The translations under genes and the position numbers were made by a program. The notes beneath the pieces are model-generated. The model was not told the DNA's origin. It saw only the letters and a program-made list of their open reading frames with translations, and did not search any database. This document shows, piece by piece, positions 8,959 to 18,371 of a stretch of DNA of 47,513 bases (position 1 is the stretch's first letter; each line of letters begins with the position of its first letter). Source of the DNA: Paucimonas sp. (GTDB lineage Bacteria; Pseudomonadota; Gammaproteobacteria; Burkholderiales; Burkholderiaceae_D); contig JAQGMC010000049.1 of the NCBI GenBank assembly GCA_028292545.1, forward strand, positions 1 through 47,513, given 5' to 3'.

Positions 8959-10065
8959 ATGTCCGATTTGGCCTCGATTGCCAAACTCGCGCGCTCGAAC
9001 GCGCAACTTCCGGTCAACGTCTATTTCGACGACAAATTGCTGCAGCAGGAAGCGCAATTGCTTTTCCAGCGCGGGCCGCGCTATGTCGGCCATGAACTCA
9101 TGGTGCCCAATAACGGCGACTTCGCGACTCTTCCATGGGAAAACGAGGGCCGCATGCTCGTGCGCGACCCGCAGGGCATCCAGCTGTTGTCCAATGTCTG
9201 CCGCCACCGGCAAGCCAAGATGCTCGATGGCCGCGGCAATGCGCGCAATATCGTTTGCCCGCTGCATCGCTGGACCTACGATCTCAAAGGTGAATTGATC
9301 GGCGCGCCGCATTTTGGCGAGACGCCCTGCCTGAACCTGTCGCGCACGCCGCTACAGTCCTGGAACGGCATGCTGTTCGAACAGAATGGGGTGGACGTTG
9401 CAGGCATCCTGTCAAAACTGGGTGTGACGCGCGACCTGGACTTTTCAGGTTACATGCTGGACCACGTCGAATCGAATGTGGTCGATTACAACTGGAAGAC
9501 TTTCATCGAGGTCTATCTCGAGGATTACCACGTCGAACCCTTCCATCCGGGGCTGGGCAATTTCGTCACCTGCTCCGACCTGAAATGGGAATTCGGCGAA
9601 CAGTACAGCGTGCAGACGGTGGGCGTGAACCAGTCGCTGCGCAAGTCCGGTTCAGAGAAATACCGCCGCTGGCAGGAACAGGTGCTGCAGTTCCGCAATG
9701 GCGAGGCGCCGCCGTTCGGCGCGATCTGGCTGACGCTGTACCCGAACATCATGGTCGAGTGGTATCCGCATGTGCTGGTGATCTCGACCTTGTGGCCGCA
9801 AGGTCCGCAAAAGACGTTGAATGTGGTCGAGTTTTACTATCCCGAGGAAATCGTGCATTTCGAGCGCGAATTCGTCGAAGCCGAGCGCGAGGCTTATATG
9901 GAAACCTGCGTCGAGGATGACGAAATCGCGCTGCGCATGGATGCCGGCCGCAAGATCCTGCTCGATCGCGGCGTGAATGAAGTCGGCCCCTATCAATCGC
10001 CGATGGAAGACGGCATGCAGCATTTCCATGAATGGTATCGCTCGCGCATCGCGGTGCAGCCATGA
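8959..10065 (+). CDS. Rieske [2Fe-2S] aromatic ring-hydroxylating oxygenase, alpha subunit
   Basis: A 368-residue oxygenase. The Rieske cluster ligands are C81, H83, C100 and H103 in CRHRQAKML and CPLHRW. The catalytic domain begins with VVDYNWKTFIEVYLEDYHVE and has the mononuclear-iron histidines at about H191 and H196 (DYHVEPFHPGL); the acidic third ligand would be in ETCVEDDEI. Members of the family dihydroxylate or demethylate aromatic or quaternary-amine substrates using a separate reductase; none is encoded nearby, and the substrate is unknown. The start is the ATG at 8959 (MSDLASIAK), which follows a G-rich stretch. Its stop overlaps the sulfurtransferase start (ATGA), so the two are co-translated. 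Confidence 0.9.
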   Translation: MSDLASIAKLARSNAQLPVNVYFDDKLLQQEAQLLFQRGPRYVGHELMVPNNGDFATLPWENEGRMLVRDPQGIQLLSNVCRHRQAKMLDGRGNARNIVCPLHRWTYDLKGELIGAPHFGETPCLNLSRTPLQSWNGMLFEQNGVDVAGILSKLGVTRDLDFSGYMLDHVESNVVDYNWKTFIEVYLEDYHVEPFHPGLGNFVTCSDLKWEFGEQYSVQTVGVNQSLRKSGSEKYRRWQEQVLQFRNGEAPPFGAIWLTLYPNIMVEWYPHVLVISTLWPQGPQKTLNVVEFYYPEEIVHFEREFVEAEREAYMETCVEDDEIALRMDAGRKILLDRGVNEVGPYQSPMEDGMQHFHEWYRSRIAVQP

Positions 10066-10910
10066 ATATTGGCCCGCTGGTCGATGCCGCCACGCTGGCC
10101 GCGCACCTTGGCGACCCAGGCTGGATCGTGCTTGATTGCCGCCATGACCTGGCCGCGCCTGCGGCCGGTCGCGCCGCTTATGAGTCCGGCCACATACCGG
10201 GCGCCCAATTCGCCGACCTGGACCGCGACTTGTCCGACAAATCGCCGGCGCCCGATGGCGCCTTTCGGGGCCGCCATCCGCTGCCCGCCAAAGAGGCATT
10301 CGTTGCGACCCTGCGGCGCTGGGGCGTGAACCCGCAATCGCAGGTCGTGGCCTACGATGCGCACGGTGGCATGTATGCCGCCCGGGTGTGGTGGATGTTG
10401 CGCTGGGTCGGGCATGAAGCCGTCGCGGTGCTTGATGGCGGCTTGCCGGCCTGGACCGCTGCTGGCCAGGCCCTCTCCACTGAAACTGCGGCGCGCCCGC
10501 CCGGCCAGTTCATGGCGCGCGCATCGCTGGCGCGCAGCGTCGCTGCTGCCGACTTGCTCGGCAATGCCGCGCCGCTCATCGTTGATGCGCGCGCGCCGGA
10601 CCGCTTCCGCGGCGAGAATGAAACGCTGGATCCGGTCGGCGGCCATATTCCCGGCGCACGCAACCGCTTCTTCAAGGACAACCTGGATGCAAGCGGCCGC
10701 TTCAAGCCGGCCGCTGAATTGCGGGCGGCGTTTTCGGCGCTGGTGCCGGACCCGGCCCGCGCCGTCATGCAATGCGGCTCGGGCGTGAGCGCTTGCCATA
10801 ACCTGCTGGCGCTGGAAGTGGCCGGCATGCCGGGCGCGGCGCTGTATCCGGGTTCGTGGAGCGAATGGTGCGCCGACCCGGCGCGACCAGTGGCGACCGG
10901 CCCGGCCTGA
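10062..10910 (+). CDS. sseA: 3-mercaptopyruvate/thiosulfate sulfurtransferase (two rhodanese domains)
   Basis: A 282-residue tandem rhodanese protein. Domain 1 (about residues 8-135) has the structural motif YESGHIPGAQFADLDRDLS and lacks a catalytic cysteine; domain 2 (about 150-278) has GGHIPGARN and the active-site loop MQCGSGVSAC with Cys238. A CGSGV loop is typical of mercaptopyruvate sulfurtransferases, whereas thiosulfate-preferring enzymes usually carry a basic residue there, so I favour the former. It moves sulfane sulfur to thiol acceptors. The start at 10062 overlaps the stop of the Rieske gene by four bases. Confidence 0.92.
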   Translation: MNIGPLVDAATLAAHLGDPGWIVLDCRHDLAAPAAGRAAYESGHIPGAQFADLDRDLSDKSPAPDGAFRGRHPLPAKEAFVATLRRWGVNPQSQVVAYDAHGGMYAARVWWMLRWVGHEAVAVLDGGLPAWTAAGQALSTETAARPPGQFMARASLARSVAAADLLGNAAPLIVDARAPDRFRGENETLDPVGGHIPGARNRFFKDNLDASGRFKPAAELRAAFSALVPDPARAVMQCGSGVSACHNLLALEVAGMPGAALYPGSWSEWCADPARPVATGPA

Positions 10911-10929
10911 AGGTCGGCCTGAAGGTCGG
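10906..10929. repeat. 12-bp direct tandem repeat
   Basis: CCTGAAGGTCGG occurs twice head to tail (10906-10917, 10918-10929), and CCTGGCGGC begins a decayed third copy. It spans the sseA stop codon and the short gap to the convergent ZIP gene. Confidence 0.6.
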
Positions 10930-10938
10930 CCTGGCGGC

Positions 10939-11700
10939 TTAAGGCAGGTGGCTGGTCAGCTGCGTCAGCAGCAGCACCACCGCCACGCCGGTTGCAATCA
11001 ATAGCACCTGGGGCACCGTATTGCGCAAGGTTGCACGCCGCTGCATCTGCGGCATCAAGTCGCTGACGGCGATATAGATGAAGCCCGACGATGCCAGCAC
11101 CAGCACATAGGGAATCCAGTGCGTGCCGTGGCCCAGGGTTGCGTATCCCAGCAAGCCGCCCAGCACTGCCATCGCGCTCGATACAAGGTTGTAGACATAG
11201 GCGCGGGTGCGGCTGAAACCGGCATTCATCAGCACGATGAAGTCGCCCACTTCCTGCGGTATTTCATGTGCAGTGATAGCCAGGGCCGTAACCAGCCCCA
11301 GCCGCGGGTCGGCCAGGAAAGCGGCTGCGATCAGGATGCCGTCGGTGAAATTGTGCAGGCCGTCGCCAATCAGGATCATCCATCCCGAACGCCCGGCTTC
11401 ATGCCGGTCATGGCCATGTTCATGGCCGTGGCCATCGCCCTCGTGATGATGCGAGTGGCGCAGCACTGCCATCTTTTCGAGCAGGAAGAATGCAAACAAG
11501 CCGGCCAGCAGCGTCGCAAACAGCGAACGTGGGTCCGCTTTCGATTCAAAGGCTTCGGGCAGCGAATGCAAAAGTGAAGTCGACAGCAGGATGCCGACCG
11601 ACAGGCTCACCATCCGTTCCACCATGCGCGACAGCAGCGAAAACGAAAACAGCGCCGCTGCGCTGATGCTCAGCAAGCCGGCAACGCCGGTGGCCAGCAA
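10939..11700 (-). CDS. ZIP-family divalent metal transporter
   Basis: A 253-residue membrane protein with about seven to eight predicted transmembrane helices. The ZIP signature is clear: helix 4 has IGDGLHNFTDGILIA and helix 5 has ITAHEIPQEVGDFIVLMNAG, which together form the binuclear metal site. A His-rich cytoplasmic loop (about residues 82-102, HSHHH then GHGHEHGHD) precedes helix 4 and is typical of zinc/iron carriers. The likely substrate is Zn2+ or another divalent cation entering the cell. The coordinates use a TTG start at 11700, but ATT at 11724, preceded by GAGG at 5 bp, would give the family-like INTTLLYILL and may be the true start; there is no in-frame ATG before a stop. Confidence 0.9.
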   Translation of the reverse strand: MLATGVAGLLSISAAALFSFSLLSRMVERMVSLSVGILLSTSLLHSLPEAFESKADPRSLFATLLAGLFAFFLLEKMAVLRHSHHHEGDGHGHEHGHDRHEAGRSGWMILIGDGLHNFTDGILIAAAFLADPRLGLVTALAITAHEIPQEVGDFIVLMNAGFSRTRAYVYNLVSSAMAVLGGLLGYATLGHGTHWIPYVLVLASSGFIYIAVSDLMPQMQRRATLRNTVPQVLLIATGVAVVLLLTQLTSHLP

Positions 11701-11763
11701 GATATAAAGCAGCGTGGTGTTAATGGGAACCTCGAGGGAAAATGAAGCGGCAGATTAAAGCAC

Positions 11764-11804
11764 GGCATGCGGCTTTTGCGCAAACCGCGCAAAAGCCGCA
11801 TGCC
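11764..11804. terminator. Perfect 18-bp inverted repeat (hairpin) between dienelactone hydrolase and ZIP genes
   Basis: GGCATGCGGCTTTTGCGC (11764-11781) and its exact reverse complement (11787-11804) flank a 5-base loop. It lies between the 3' end of the hydrolase gene and the start of the ZIP gene, both on the minus strand, so it could end hydrolase transcription. There is no clear U-tract (minus strand continues GTGCTTTAATC), so a repeat element or a binding site is also possible. Confidence 0.55.
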
Positions 11805-11872
11805 GGTTATTTGTCACTGCCTGCCGGACCGGCCAGCGTTACCGGCCCATGCTGCAGCCGGGCTTGCCCGGC

Positions 11873-12757
11873 TCAGGCCACGCCGTGCTTGTGGAACCAG
11901 TCGAGCGCCTTGTTCCAGCCATCCTTGGCATCCGCCTCGACATAGCTGGGGCGGTAATCTGCATGGAAGGCATGCGGCGAATTCGGATAGACGACGAATT
12001 GCGATTTGCTGCTGCCCTGGGCAAGCGCGGTTTCCATTTGCTCGACGCTGGCCAGCGGTATGCCGGCATCCTTGGCGCCATACAGGCCCAGCACGGGCAC
12101 CTTCAGCGTGGGCGCGATATCCACCGGATGGCGCGGCGCAAGGGCGGTTTTGTCGCCCACCAGGCGGCCATACCAGGCAACACCGGCTTTCATCTGTGGA
12201 TTGTGCGCGCTGTACAGCCAGGTGATGCGCCCGCCCCAGCAGAAACCGGTGATGCCAGCCTTCTGGATATTGCCGCCATTCTGGCCGGCCCAGGCTATGA
12301 CTGCATCGAGGTCGCCCATGACCTGCTCATCGGGCACCTTGGCAATGACTTCGCGCATCAGGTCGGCCATGGTGCCGTAGGAAGTCGGGTCGCCCTGGCG
12401 CACGAACAATTCCGGCGCCAGCGCCAGGTAGCCCTGCTTGGCGAAGCGGCGCGCAACGTCGGCGATATGCTCATGCACGCCAAAGATTTCAGAGATCACC
12501 AGGATCACCGGCAAGCCAGTCTTGCCAGCGGGCTGGGCGCGATAGACCGGCACGTCCTGGCCATTCACATTGACCGTGATTTCGCCTGCGGTCAGGCCGG
12601 CGGCATCGGTCTTCACCACGTTTTGCGCGACTACCGGCAGCGCCGCGGCGGCAAAGCCCGTGCCCAGCGCGGCCTTGATGAAGCCGCGCCGGTCGGTGCC
12701 GGCGCGCAGGCTCGTTGCGGGCGCCAGGCTGTCGATATCGTCCTGCATACTGCTCAT
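11873..12757 (-). CDS. Dienelactone hydrolase family protein, Tat-exported
   Basis: A 294-residue alpha/beta hydrolase. The N-terminus carries a twin-arginine signal (TDRRGFIKAALGTGFAAAA, about residues 21-39), so the enzyme is predicted to be exported folded to the periplasm. The nucleophile elbow GFCWGGR supplies the catalytic Cys, the acid is likely in GAKDAGIP and the histidine is in SPHAFHADY, the Cys-Asp-His triad of dienelactone hydrolases. Family members cleave dienelactones or other small esters and lactones; the true substrate is unknown. The start at 12757 is preceded by AGGAGA at good spacing. It is monocistronic on the minus strand, with a strong hairpin after it. Confidence 0.88.
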   Translation of the reverse strand: MSSMQDDIDSLAPATSLRAGTDRRGFIKAALGTGFAAAALPVVAQNVVKTDAAGLTAGEITVNVNGQDVPVYRAQPAGKTGLPVILVISEIFGVHEHIADVARRFAKQGYLALAPELFVRQGDPTSYGTMADLMREVIAKVPDEQVMGDLDAVIAWAGQNGGNIQKAGITGFCWGGRITWLYSAHNPQMKAGVAWYGRLVGDKTALAPRHPVDIAPTLKVPVLGLYGAKDAGIPLASVEQMETALAQGSSKSQFVVYPNSPHAFHADYRPSYVEADAKDGWNKALDWFHKHGVA

Positions 12758-12864
12758 GCATTTCTCCTGTCGTTCTGTGGGCTTGTCTTTGTCGTTCCGC
12801 CGGGTGCCCGACGGATGATAGCGAAGAATGCCGGCGTGCACCCGGCCGCCGGCACGGATGCGAC

Positions 12865-15621
12865 TCAGTGCGCCTGGTCCCAGTTGCTGCCCAGGCCGAC
12901 TTCCGCCACCAGCGGCACCCGCAACGTGGCCACGCTTGCCATCAGTTCCGGGATCTTGCGCTTGATGGTGTCGAGCTCGTCATCCGGCACTTCAAGCACC
13001 AGCTCGTCATGCACCTGCATTACCAGCAGCGTCTTCATGCCGGCCTGTTCCAGCCAATCCTGCACTGCGATCATCGACAGCTTGATCAGGTCGGCCGCCG
13101 TACCCTGCATCGGCGCATTGATGGCGGCACGCTCGGCACCCTGGCGGCGCGGGCCGTTGGGGGAATTGATTTCCGGCAGCCACAAGCGCCGTCCGAACAC
13201 GGTTTCGACGAAGCCGCTGGATTTAGCCTGGGCGCGCGTGGAATCCATGAAGCGTCTGACGCCGGCAAAACGCATGAAGTACTTGTCGATGTACATTTGC
13301 GCGGCGCTGCGCTCCAGGCCAAGATTGCTGGCCAGGCCAAATGCGCTCATGCCATAGATGAGGCCGAAATTGATCACCTTTGCATAGCGCCGCTGCTCGC
13401 TGCTGACATCGGCCGGCGCGGCGCCAAAGATTTCAGCCGCGGTGGCGCGATGGATATCCTCGCCTTCGGAAAAGGCGCGCAACATATTTTCGTCGCCCGA
13501 CAGGTGGGCCATGATGCGCAATTCGATTTGCGAATAGTCGGCCGACAAAATCACGCTGCCCGGCGGCGCAATGAAGGCCTGGCGGATGCGGCGGCCTTCG
13601 GCTGTGCGGATCGGAATGTTCTGCAGGTTCGGATCGTTCGAAGCGAGGCGACCGGTCACGGCCGTCGCCTGGCCGTAATTGGTATGCACGCGGCCGGTGC
13701 GCTGGTTCACCATGCGCGGCAACTTGTCGGTGTAGGTGGACTTCAGCTTGGACAAACTTCGGTAGTCCAGCAGCACGCGTGGCAGCGGATAGTCCTCGGC
13801 CAGCTTTTGCAGCACTTCTTCATCCGTCGAAGGCGAGCCGGACGGCGTTTTCTTCAGCACTGGCAACTGCAGCTTGTCGAAGAAAATCTCGCAAATCTGC
13901 TTGGGCGAACCGAGGTTGAAAGGCTGGCCCGCGAGTTCATACGCTTGCTGCTCGATTTCCATCAACCGGCGGCCCAGTTCACCCGACTGCGCTTCCAGCA
14001 GCGGCGCATCCAGCAGCACGCCATTGCGCTCCATCTTCTGCAACACGACGGCGGTGGGCATCTCTATCTTTTCATAGACGTAGCGCAGCTTGTCGCTCTT
14101 TTCTATGCGCGGCCACATCGCATGATGCAACTGCAGCGTGACGTCGGCATCCTCGGCCGCGTATTCGGTGGCGCGGCCCAGTTCGACCTGGTCGAAGCAA
14201 ATCTGCGAACTGCCCTTGCCGCACACATCCTGGAAGCTGATGGTCTTGCGTTCCAGGTGGCGCAGCGCCAGGCTATCCATGTCATGCGGCCGGTGCGCCT
14301 CGAATACATAGGATTCGAGCAGCGTGTCATGCACGACGCCGCGCAGCCTGATGCCGTGGTTGGCCAGCACATGGCTATCGTATTTGAGGTTCTGGCCGAG
14401 CTTGGGCTTGCTGGCATCTTCCAGCCAGGGCTTCATGCGCGCCAGCACCAGTTCACGCGACAACTGTGCCGGCGCGCCCGGGTAGCGATGGGCCACCGGT
14501 ATATACGCCGCTACGCCCGGCTCGCAACTGAGGGAAATGCCGACCAGTTCGGCTTCCATCGGCTCCAGGCACGTGGTTTCGGTATCGAAAGAAGTCAGGG
14601 TGGCGGCGTCGATGCGTTGCAGCCATTCGTTGAGCGCTTCTTCAGTCAGCACGGTTTCGTGGGAAATCACCGGTGCAGCGGCTGGCGCCGCGGGCGCATC
14701 GAACAGGCCACCCTGGCCACCGCCAGCCTGCGCCGGTGCGTCGGTCGCGGTCACGCCAAGCTCGGTATTCAATTCACGCAGCCAGGTCTTGAAGCCATTG
14801 CGGGCAAAGAAGTCGCGCAGTGCCTGGCGGTCTTCCGGCTTTTGCGCCAGCGACTCGGGGATCGACACCATGTGCCGGGTCAGGTCGCAATCGGTCTTGA
14901 CGGTCACCAGCACGCGCGCCTGTGGCAGCCAGTCGAGCGCGCGGCGCAGGTTTTCGCCGACTGCGCCCGTGATCTTTGGCGCATTCTCGATGATGGCGTC
15001 CAGCGAGCCATATTGCGCAATCCACTTGGCCGCAGTCTTGGGCCCGACCTTGTCCACGCCGGGCACGTTATCCACCGTATCGCCCACTAGCGACAGGTAG
15101 TCGACGATGCGCTCGGGCGGCACGCCGAACTTGGCAATCACGCCTTCGCGGTCGAAGCGCTCGTTGCTCATGGTATTCACCAGCGTCACATGCTCGTTTA
15201 CCAGCTGCGCCAGGTCCTTGTCGCCAGTGGAGACGACGGTGCGCATGCCATGCTTGACCGCTTCCACGGCCAGGGTGCCGATCACGTCGTCGGCTTCAAT
15301 GCCTTCGACTTCGATGATGGGCCAGCCCATGGCACGCACGGCTTCATGTATCGGCACGATCTGGCGCGCCAGGTCCTCGGGCATGGAGGCGCGGTTTGCC
15401 TTGTAGTCGGCATAGAGATCGTCGCGGAAAGTTTTGCCCTTGGCATCGAAGACGCACGCGATGTAGGCAGCCGGATAGTCGCTGCGCAGCTTGCGCAGCA
15501 TGTTGATCATTCCATAGATTGCGCCAGTCGGCGCGCCATCGGCATTGCGCAAGTCGGGCAGTGCATGGAAGGCGCGGTACAGGTAGCTGGAACCATCGAC
15601 GAGCAGCAGGGTTTTATCCAT
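12865..15621 (-). CDS. polA: DNA polymerase I
   Basis: A 918-residue polymerase acting in Okazaki fragment maturation and excision repair. The 5'-3' exonuclease domain (about 1-290) starts MDKTLLLVDGSSYLYRAFHA. The 3'-5' proofreading domain (about 330-510) retains the first acidic pair in FDTETTCLEP, so proofreading is probably active. The polymerase domain shows motif A DYSQIELRIMAHLS, motif B RRYAKVINFGLIYGMSAFGL and motif C VHDELVLE. Length matches the E. coli enzyme (928). The start at 15621 fits the conserved N-terminus; 22 further open codons upstream do not. It is divergent from the DUF2782-thrB group. Confidence 0.97.
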   Translation of the reverse strand: MDKTLLLVDGSSYLYRAFHALPDLRNADGAPTGAIYGMINMLRKLRSDYPAAYIACVFDAKGKTFRDDLYADYKANRASMPEDLARQIVPIHEAVRAMGWPIIEVEGIEADDVIGTLAVEAVKHGMRTVVSTGDKDLAQLVNEHVTLVNTMSNERFDREGVIAKFGVPPERIVDYLSLVGDTVDNVPGVDKVGPKTAAKWIAQYGSLDAIIENAPKITGAVGENLRRALDWLPQARVLVTVKTDCDLTRHMVSIPESLAQKPEDRQALRDFFARNGFKTWLRELNTELGVTATDAPAQAGGGQGGLFDAPAAPAAAPVISHETVLTEEALNEWLQRIDAATLTSFDTETTCLEPMEAELVGISLSCEPGVAAYIPVAHRYPGAPAQLSRELVLARMKPWLEDASKPKLGQNLKYDSHVLANHGIRLRGVVHDTLLESYVFEAHRPHDMDSLALRHLERKTISFQDVCGKGSSQICFDQVELGRATEYAAEDADVTLQLHHAMWPRIEKSDKLRYVYEKIEMPTAVVLQKMERNGVLLDAPLLEAQSGELGRRLMEIEQQAYELAGQPFNLGSPKQICEIFFDKLQLPVLKKTPSGSPSTDEEVLQKLAEDYPLPRVLLDYRSLSKLKSTYTDKLPRMVNQRTGRVHTNYGQATAVTGRLASNDPNLQNIPIRTAEGRRIRQAFIAPPGSVILSADYSQIELRIMAHLSGDENMLRAFSEGEDIHRATAAEIFGAAPADVSSEQRRYAKVINFGLIYGMSAFGLASNLGLERSAAQMYIDKYFMRFAGVRRFMDSTRAQAKSSGFVETVFGRRLWLPEINSPNGPRRQGAERAAINAPMQGTAADLIKLSMIAVQDWLEQAGMKTLLVMQVHDELVLEVPDDELDTIKRKIPELMASVATLRVPLVAEVGLGSNWDQAH

Positions 15622-15990
15622 CGAAATCGGCAGGAAGATCGTGCCGCGGTGGCGGCAGGTGAAAAAAGAGGGCAGGCCAGCTTTCAAGGGCCAGCCAGGC
15701 GGGGCAAATGGAGACGATTATCGCAGAGTTTGCCGATCGGGCCGGATGGCCGGCCGCGCCTGGCCCGGAGGCAAACAACCCGGCCGCGCCGGTGCGCCGC
15801 GCCCCAGCCGCGGCCGTGCGGCCGTTGGGTGTGGAAGCGCTCGCATGCGCTTAAAGAACATTCGGCCAATAGATTTTTGACAGTTTTCCGGCGTCCTGGC
15901 TCGGGCCGATGGCCGCGCTGCGTTACAATCCTGCTTAGCCCTGGCCCGCACGATAGCCAGTTGCGAACGACCGTCAATATCGAACCAGCC
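15622..15990. other. Intergenic region between divergent polA and DUF2782 gene
   Basis: A 369-bp gap that should hold the promoters of both polA and the DUF2782-thrB group. A TACAAT at 15924-15929 is a possible -10 for the rightward genes, but no matching -35 is at the usual spacing; a TTGACA at about 15878 is too far upstream. The middle is GC-rich. An apparent long rightward frame through here is antisense to polA and not a gene. Confidence 0.35.
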
Positions 15991-16449
15991 ATGCCTATCC
16001 TGCGCGCACCGTCTGCCGTCCAAAACCTGATCGCTGCTTACGCGCTGCTTGCGATCTTGCTGGTTGCAGCGCCCGTCGTGCAGGCGCAGGCTCCGGCCCG
16101 GGCTGAGGCGCCGCCCCCGCCGCGACTGGAAAAGCTGGAGGAAGGGGAACTGCCGGCGGTCACCATTCCGTCGCGCCCGACAGAGAACCAGATCCAGGAA
16201 AAACGCGAGGATGGCCGCGTGACCTCGGTACGCGTCACCAGCGGCGGCAATACCTATACCGTGGTTCCCAACATCGTTCCCGAGAGCCGTGCCAATTCAG
16301 GTGACTGGCGCGCCAGCGTCAATCGCCCGCCGCAATGGCAAGTGCATGAATTCAATACCGAGCGCCGCAAAGAGCCGGATGCGAACGCCGCAGCGACCAT
16401 GCCGCAGCCGCCCGCGCCACCTGCTGCGCCCGCTGCCACCAGGCCCTGA
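15991..16449 (+). CDS. DUF2782 family secreted protein
   Basis: A 152-residue protein of unknown function. A signal peptide is evident (residues about 1-32, [20 protein letters not shown] ending in AQA). The centre, [20 protein letters not shown] then [18 protein letters not shown], resembles the small DUF2782 domain that betaproteobacteria encode next to polA and thrB. The C-terminal 30 residues are Pro/Ala-rich and probably disordered. The start at 15991 is chosen because the signal peptide begins there; an upstream frame is antisense to polA. It is 71 bp upstream of thrB and probably in the same operon. Confidence 0.75.
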   Translation: MPILRAPSAVQNLIAAYALLAILLVAAPVVQAQAPARAEAPPPPRLEKLEEGELPAVTIPSRPTENQIQEKREDGRVTSVRVTSGGNTYTVVPNIVPESRANSGDWRASVNRPPQWQVHEFNTERRKEPDANAAATMPQPPAPPAAPAATRP

Positions 16450-16520
16450 CAAGGCGTCGTCCGGGCAGCGCCGCCGGGCAACGCCGACAATACTCCAACC
16501 GGATTCTTTTCCCTTCCTAC

Positions 16521-17477
16521 ATGGCTGTCTTTACTCCCGTCACCCTTGATGAATTCCGTGCCTGGTCGGCGCAATTTCCGGTCGGCGCGGCCACAGCCAT
16601 CAAGGGCATCGCTTCGGGCATAGAGAACAGCAATTTTTTCGTCAGCACCGAAAGCGGCGAATTCGTATTGACAGTCTTCGAGAAACTGAGCTTCGCGCAA
16701 CTGCCCTTTTACTTGAACCTGATGCGGCACCTGGCCGATCGCGGCGTGCTGGTGCCGGCGCCATTACCCAACCATCAGGGCGAGCTGGTGGCAACGCTCA
16801 AGAGCAAGCCGGCATCGCTGGTCACGCGCCTTGAAGGCGCACACCAGATGTCGCCGGCGCCGGTGCATTGCGCAGCCGTGGGCGACATGCTGGCGCGCAT
16901 GCATGTGGCCGCGCGCGACTTCCCGCTGCAGCAACCCAACTTGCGTAGCCTGTCATGGTGGAATGAAACCACCCCGGTCGTGCTGCCCTTCCTCGATGAG
17001 TCCGGCCAGCATCTGCTGCGGGCCGAAATGCATTTCCAGGAAGCTTTCGCCGGCACGCCCGCTTATCGCCGCTTGCCGCGCGGCCCCATTCATGCCGACC
17101 TGTTCCGCAATAACGTGATGTTCGACGGCGAGCGGCTGACCGGTTTCTTCGACTTTTACTTCGCCGGCTGTGACCACTGGCTGTTTGACGTCGCCGTCAC
17201 TGTCAACGACTGGTGCATCAACCTGGACGATGGCAGCTTCGACACGCCGCGCGCGCGGGCGATGCTGGACGCGTATCATGCTGTACGCCCGTTCACGGCG
17301 GATGAGCAGGCAGCATGGGAACCGATGCTGCGCGCTGCCGCACTGCGCTTCTGGCTGTCGCGCCTGTATGACCTGCACTTGCCGCGCGACGCCGAAATGC
17401 TGACGCCGCATGACCCCACCCATTTCGAGCGCATCCTGCAGCAGCGCATCGCCCATGCGGCGCCGGCGCTGGTTTGA
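16521..17477 (+). CDS. thrB: Homoserine kinase (ThrB type II, aminoglycoside phosphotransferase fold)
   Basis: A 318-residue kinase that phosphorylates L-homoserine for threonine synthesis. The start [19 protein letters not shown] and [11 protein letters not shown] (residues 36-46) are diagnostic of the APH-fold homoserine kinase of pseudomonads and burkholderiales, unrelated to the GHMP kinase of enterics. The catalytic loop is [12 protein letters not shown] and the metal-binding Asp is in [12 protein letters not shown]. Length is standard. It sits between the DUF2782 gene and a BPSS1780-type membrane gene, an order conserved in the group. Confidence 0.95.
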   Translation: MAVFTPVTLDEFRAWSAQFPVGAATAIKGIASGIENSNFFVSTESGEFVLTVFEKLSFAQLPFYLNLMRHLADRGVLVPAPLPNHQGELVATLKSKPASLVTRLEGAHQMSPAPVHCAAVGDMLARMHVAARDFPLQQPNLRSLSWWNETTPVVLPFLDESGQHLLRAEMHFQEAFAGTPAYRRLPRGPIHADLFRNNVMFDGERLTGFFDFYFAGCDHWLFDVAVTVNDWCINLDDGSFDTPRARAMLDAYHAVRPFTADEQAAWEPMLRAAALRFWLSRLYDLHLPRDAEMLTPHDPTHFERILQQRIAHAAPALV

Positions 17478-17514
17478 CCGTCCGCTCGAACCTACAAAAC
17501 TTCGCTCACATCGC

Positions 17515-18294
17515 ATGGACAAGATTCCCCCCCGCACCGGTTGGCTCTGGATCAAGGAAGGCTTTGCCTTGTTCCGCCGCCGGGCCGGCGAGATGTCGAC
17601 CCTGTTCCTGGCTTACATGCTGCTGGTAATGTTAGTGGGCAGCATGCCGGTGCTGGGGCAGGTGCTGCCGGTGGTGCTGATACCGGTTTTCTCGGTCGGC
17701 TTCATGATGGCTTGCGCCCGCATCGAAGCCGGGCAACGGGTCACGCCGCGGGTGCTGGCCGCCGGCTTTGCGATGCCGGGGCTGCGTCCACTGCTGCTCC
17801 TGGGCTTGTTGTATGTGACGGCGATTTCGCTGGCGATTGGCGCTTCCAGCCTGTTTGACGACGGTGCTTTCCTGGGTGTCATGTCTGGCCGCGGCAGCAA
17901 GGACCTGAAGGATGTCGACATGATGCCCGGCATGCTGGTGGCGGCCCTGCTCTACATACCGGCTGCCATGGCATTCTGGTATGCGGCGCCCCTGATCGCA
18001 TGGCACCGGATGGGCGTGGGCAAGGCCGTGTTCTACAGCTTCTTCGCAGTCTGGCGCGCCGGCCGCGCCTTCCTGGTTTACGTGCTGGGCTGGGTCGTGA
18101 TCGGCGTTTTGCTGCCCGTCGTAGTCAGTTCCGTCATCGGACTGGTCCTTGGCAACCGGATGGTGAGCATGCTGATCCTGCTGCCGCTATCCATACTGCT
18201 GACAGTCGTGATGTACTGCTCTTTCTACCCGACCTATACCAGCGTATTCGGCCGCGACCATATTCCGCCGCCCTCGCCCCCGCCTGCGGCTTGA
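17515..18294 (+). CDS. BPSS1780 family integral membrane protein
   Basis: A 259-residue membrane protein of unknown function with about six predicted helices, preceded by a short soluble segment GWLWIKEGFALFRRR. The helices include TLFLAYMLLVMLVGSMPVLG, VLPVVLIPVFSVGFMMA, a pair near residues 95-110 and 140-160, and two at the C-terminus. The tail is Pro-rich. The sequence resembles the BPSS1780 family, which in Burkholderiales lies beside thrB. The start at 17515 gives MDKIPPRTGW; the frame is open further up through thrB. It lies 37 bp downstream of thrB and is probably co-transcribed. Confidence 0.8.
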   Translation: MDKIPPRTGWLWIKEGFALFRRRAGEMSTLFLAYMLLVMLVGSMPVLGQVLPVVLIPVFSVGFMMACARIEAGQRVTPRVLAAGFAMPGLRPLLLLGLLYVTAISLAIGASSLFDDGAFLGVMSGRGSKDLKDVDMMPGMLVAALLYIPAAMAFWYAAPLIAWHRMGVGKAVFYSFFAVWRAGRAFLVYVLGWVVIGVLLPVVVSSVIGLVLGNRMVSMLILLPLSILLTVVMYCSFYPTYTSVFGRDHIPPPSPPPAA

Positions 18295-18371
18295 CAACAC
18301 AGGGGGACGGCACCCGGCCTTCCGGCCCGTGTTGGCATGCTCGCCAAGCACCGACGTAACGTAATTTTGTC

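Noticed and set aside
11849-13357. 502-codon rightward frame opposite the dienelactone hydrolase and polA end
   Set aside because: Antisense to two well-supported genes; His/Arg-rich composition typical of a shadow frame.
12715-15090. Long rightward open frame (791 codons) opposite polA
   Set aside because: Antisense to a clearly conserved polA; the open frame is a by-product of high GC content and codon bias. No family resemblance.
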